From: a virus
Strand: one strand, 5' to 3'
DNA: 64,000 bases
Virus record (IMG/VR): IMGVR_UViG_3300022926_001804
Coordinates: 81,947-145,946 of that record
The position numbers and the translations under genes are program-made. The notes below the pieces were generated by a model. The model was not told the DNA's origin. It searched no databases and saw nothing but the letters and a program-made list of their open reading frames with translations. Numbering within the stretch: position 1 is the stretch's first letter; the number at the start of each line of letters is the position of its first letter. Shown piece by piece: positions 62,801 through 64,000 of the stretch.

Positions 62801-64000
62801 TGTTGCTAACGATTATACACAAGTACTAAGTGATGGTATTGGTGCATGGGTTACTAACTTAGGTCGTGCAGAACTTGTATCAGTATTCTGTTATTATAAT
62901 CATATTGGTTATCTAGCAGAGAATGGCGGCAAGATTCGTGGAACAAACGGCAACTGTTCGTATGGTGACAAAGGCGCAGTATCAGAGTTTATTGACGTAA
63001 CTGAAATTCCAACAACTGGCGGAGTTAATAATAGAAAACTTGAAGCACAAATTGGTCGAGCGTTAACTGACGGTAGTAAGATTATCCATTTTGAGTATAC
63101 AAACGCAGGTAATAATTATACATCTGCAACTTATCAAATTAGCGGTAATGGATACGGTGCAGTAGTTGCTAGTTCTAATGTAGTTAATGGCGGCATCTTT
63201 GAAGTTAGAGGCCGTAACCCAGACGACGGATCAACATATAACGTAAGTGATGTTAATAACGACGGATTGTTAAATGACGTTGATTCACTTGGCGGTAGAG
63301 GTTATGAAACTAGCTCAAACACAGCGCAGGCAGGCGGCCTAACTACTATTACTTTGTCAAACACTGAAACAGCAAATAACACCAAATACATTGGTATGAG
63401 AATTGTTATTACAGCTGGAGTTGGTTCTGGACAATACGGTGTTATTACATCATATAACTCAGGTACTAAAGTTGCTAACATTGTTAAAGATTCAGACGGT
63501 ACACCAGGATGGGATACTTGGCATCCAACAAATGCAATTGCTTCAACATTAGATGCTACAACAGCATACACTATTGAACCAAGAGTAGTAGTAATTGGCG
63601 GTGGCGGCACTGGAGCACAAGTTAGAGCACAAGTTGCAGATAATAGAATCTCACAGTTCTATATTGTAAATCCAGGAAGCGGATATAGTTCATCAGACCC
63701 AACGTTAAAGTTGACAATTACTGATCCTAATGAAACTTCTGAAGCACCATATGAAATTAGAGTAGGTAACGGTGTATTAGCACAACCTACATGGACTGAA
63801 CGAGGAGTTGATTTTGAAACAGCAGGCGCAACAGTTGACGGCGACGGTTATGGAGACATTTACCAATCAGCTAACTTTATGAATGTGTATGGTTTAACTG
63901 AAATTCCAACTGAAGGTGCAAACTTACAAATTGAAGGCGATAGTAGATACTTTAAAGTTGTATTTGTTAGAGAACTTTTAGGTAACCCAGGAAACTATAC
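59802..64000 (+). CDS. Large fibre, paralog of the 54837 gene, 3' end outside window
   Basis: Open from MAEFKLGRIRFIWKDAWVTG to the right edge, at least 1399 codons. Residues 1-430 carry eight CBM5/12-like modules (FYKINDIVRYGGIIYICNTG, VYKANDLVKYGGNIYLCNTG), closer to one another than those of the upstream paralog. A beta-helix starts near 485 (VYYVATNGINNPYPTNGGTL). It is interrupted by two similar helical inserts, about 537-605 (RTFIAYETAKWAKRQII, FQRLAGFVVDAVTIDLRKGG) and about 837-905 (KDFIARDVTKYIEVNYPAYS, EKDVKHYIDAFIYDLIHGV). GSGYSSSDPTLKLTITDPNE lies near 1288. Probably a second polysaccharide-binding fibre. Confidence 0.85.
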   Translation, partial: MAEFKLGRIRFIWKDAWVTGTTYLKDDVIRYGGRTYVAVQGHTASANFYNDEDHWNKFSDGTDWKSDWTTTTFYKINDIVRYGGIIYICNTGHTAQAVLEDDQSKWDQFATSIDWKDNWTASTVYKANDLVKYGGNIYLCNTGHTAAATNALGLEADILKWDIFSEGQDWKQNWAVATRYKVNDIVKYGGTLYIANTGHTSASTEALGLEDDQNKWDYLNKGFDYKGEWTNSTRYKVNDVVLWGATLYIATGSHTSVTTNPDSQLGTLQADIANWDKFVPGMEFENSWSGYERYQPGDFVTYGGNQYVANDNVFAEVPASSSKWDLVTTGFNLKGEWSDDSTNQDYRIGDVVRLGGYTYLCIADHQGFRPPNATYWARLSQGIEWKDTWTDATLYDAGDAVREGLISYICILAHTSAAGNKPSADSLGTYWKNVASGAEESALTTEGDILYYSGSGPARLPIGSEGQVLSVSTQGLPEWKDFATTPDVYYVATNGINNPYPTNGGTLDRPWKTIRYAAEEVEKGPKNPNAVYLLEINRTFIAYETAKWAKRQIITQTAPFFIGFSFDEAKFQRLAGFVVDAVTIDLRKGGNVNIRRVAQAMKDNDGTDWFDTGSETQNVAALNFVIDLVEDVINSATPPADYQDLDGVAAGDRYLQIKDSTKTPEAGVLANITSAIGIVTNSITLGGGYTLPTQVKSHAVIFVKTGTYAEVLPIRVPALTAIVGDELRSTRVEPAGSVTAAGDATYSLAGVLHMKSILSDIVEGTTVTPQTGNAVSQNDSNPLSTSAVGTILSDLAQELYDKIDYEINGASGDSSAPAFRGRNERVDDQDKFAAARLLMLNKDFIARDVTKYIEVNYPAYSFDTVACEKDVKHYIDAFIYDLIHGVSEGSNYATLMAGLFYGNSVNGSTLENMYLLRDGTGIRNQTLGGLNGTLSAANAYGSKRPSAGAYTSLDPGWGPDDDRVWITTRSPYVQGVTNFGTACIGIKVDGNLHNGGNDSIVANDYTQVLSDGIGAWVTNLGRAELVSVFCYYNHIGYLAENGGKIRGTNGNCSYGDKGAVSEFIDVTEIPTTGGVNNRKLEAQIGRALTDGSKIIHFEYTNAGNNYTSATYQISGNGYGAVVASSNVVNGGIFEVRGRNPDDGSTYNVSDVNNDGLLNDVDSLGGRGYETSSNTAQAGGLTTITLSNTETANNTKYIGMRIVITAGVGSGQYGVITSYNSGTKVANIVKDSDGTPGWDTWHPTNAIASTLDATTAYTIEPRVVVIGGGGTGAQVRAQVADNRISQFYIVNPGSGYSSSDPTLKLTITDPNETSEAPYEIRVGNGVLAQPTWTERGVDFETAGATVDGDGYGDIYQSANFMNVYGLTEIPTEGANLQIEGDSRYFKVVFVRELLGNPGNY

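Noticed and set aside
1-64000. CRISPR array, tRNA genes, integrase or attachment sites
   Set aside because: No regular repeat-spacer pattern, no tRNA-like cloverleaf and no recombinase gene was seen; the repeated sequences here are protein modules.

Overview
This window is a 64 kb piece of a marine T4-like myovirus genome (cyanophage/pelagiphage type). The DNA is AT-rich, genes are tightly packed and often overlap as TAATG, and the T4 core set is recognisable: gp6, gp25, gp5, a gp27-like hub, gp53, gp48/54, gp55, gp47, gp46, gp26, a tape measure protein, gp20, gp21, gp22 and gp23. No photosynthesis gene, tRNA, CRISPR array or integrase was seen. The host (cyanobacterium, SAR11 or another marine bacterium) cannot be decided from this piece.

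Layout. (1) 1-25908, minus strand: one baseplate operon reading gp48/54 > gp53 > gp27-like hub > gp5 spike with a GH19-like domain > PAAR tip fused to an M15 peptidase > gp25 > gp6 > an open frame of at least 4,699 codons in the gp7 position that runs off the left edge. (2) 25909-30328, plus strand: the late sigma factor gp55, then gp47 and gp46 (SbcD/SbcC-type nuclease), a small protein and a GIY-YIG nuclease. Two near-perfect sigma70 promoters (TTGACA/TTGACC-N17-TATAAT) serve gp55 and gp47. (3) 30329-30820: a gene-free, GC-richer stretch full of hairpins, a candidate structured RNA. (4) 30821-33644: a small protein, a probable 2OG-Fe(II) oxygenase, a basic unknown protein, and gp26. (5) 33721-42571, plus strand: tape measure and head module (portal, core proteins, protease, scaffold, major capsid protein), closed by a strong terminator. 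(6) 42734-64000, plus strand: small virion proteins and four very large fibre proteins built from exchangeable modules (FG-GAP-like propeller, LamG-like lectin, chitin-binding-like repeats, beta-helices, EF-hand loops); the last runs off the right edge.

The most exciting signal is at the 3' end of gp26 (minus strand, about 32536-32772). A slippery heptamer T TTT TTC lies one sense codon before the gp26 stop. Five nucleotides further on, an 11-bp perfect stem begins. The -1 frame then stays open for 76 codons with protein-like sequence and no good start codon of its own. This is the layout of a programmed -1 frameshift, as known for tail assembly chaperones of lambda and P2, and gp26 sits directly beside the tape measure gene, though divergently. 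I know of no description of it in this phage group, but could not search.

Regulation is readable. Motifs resembling the T4 late promoter TATAAATA stand before most structural transcription units, while the gp55 gene that should read them starts from a host-type sigma70 promoter. A second unusual RNA is the structured, roughly 110-nt leader of the LamG-bearing fibre gene (50282-50394).
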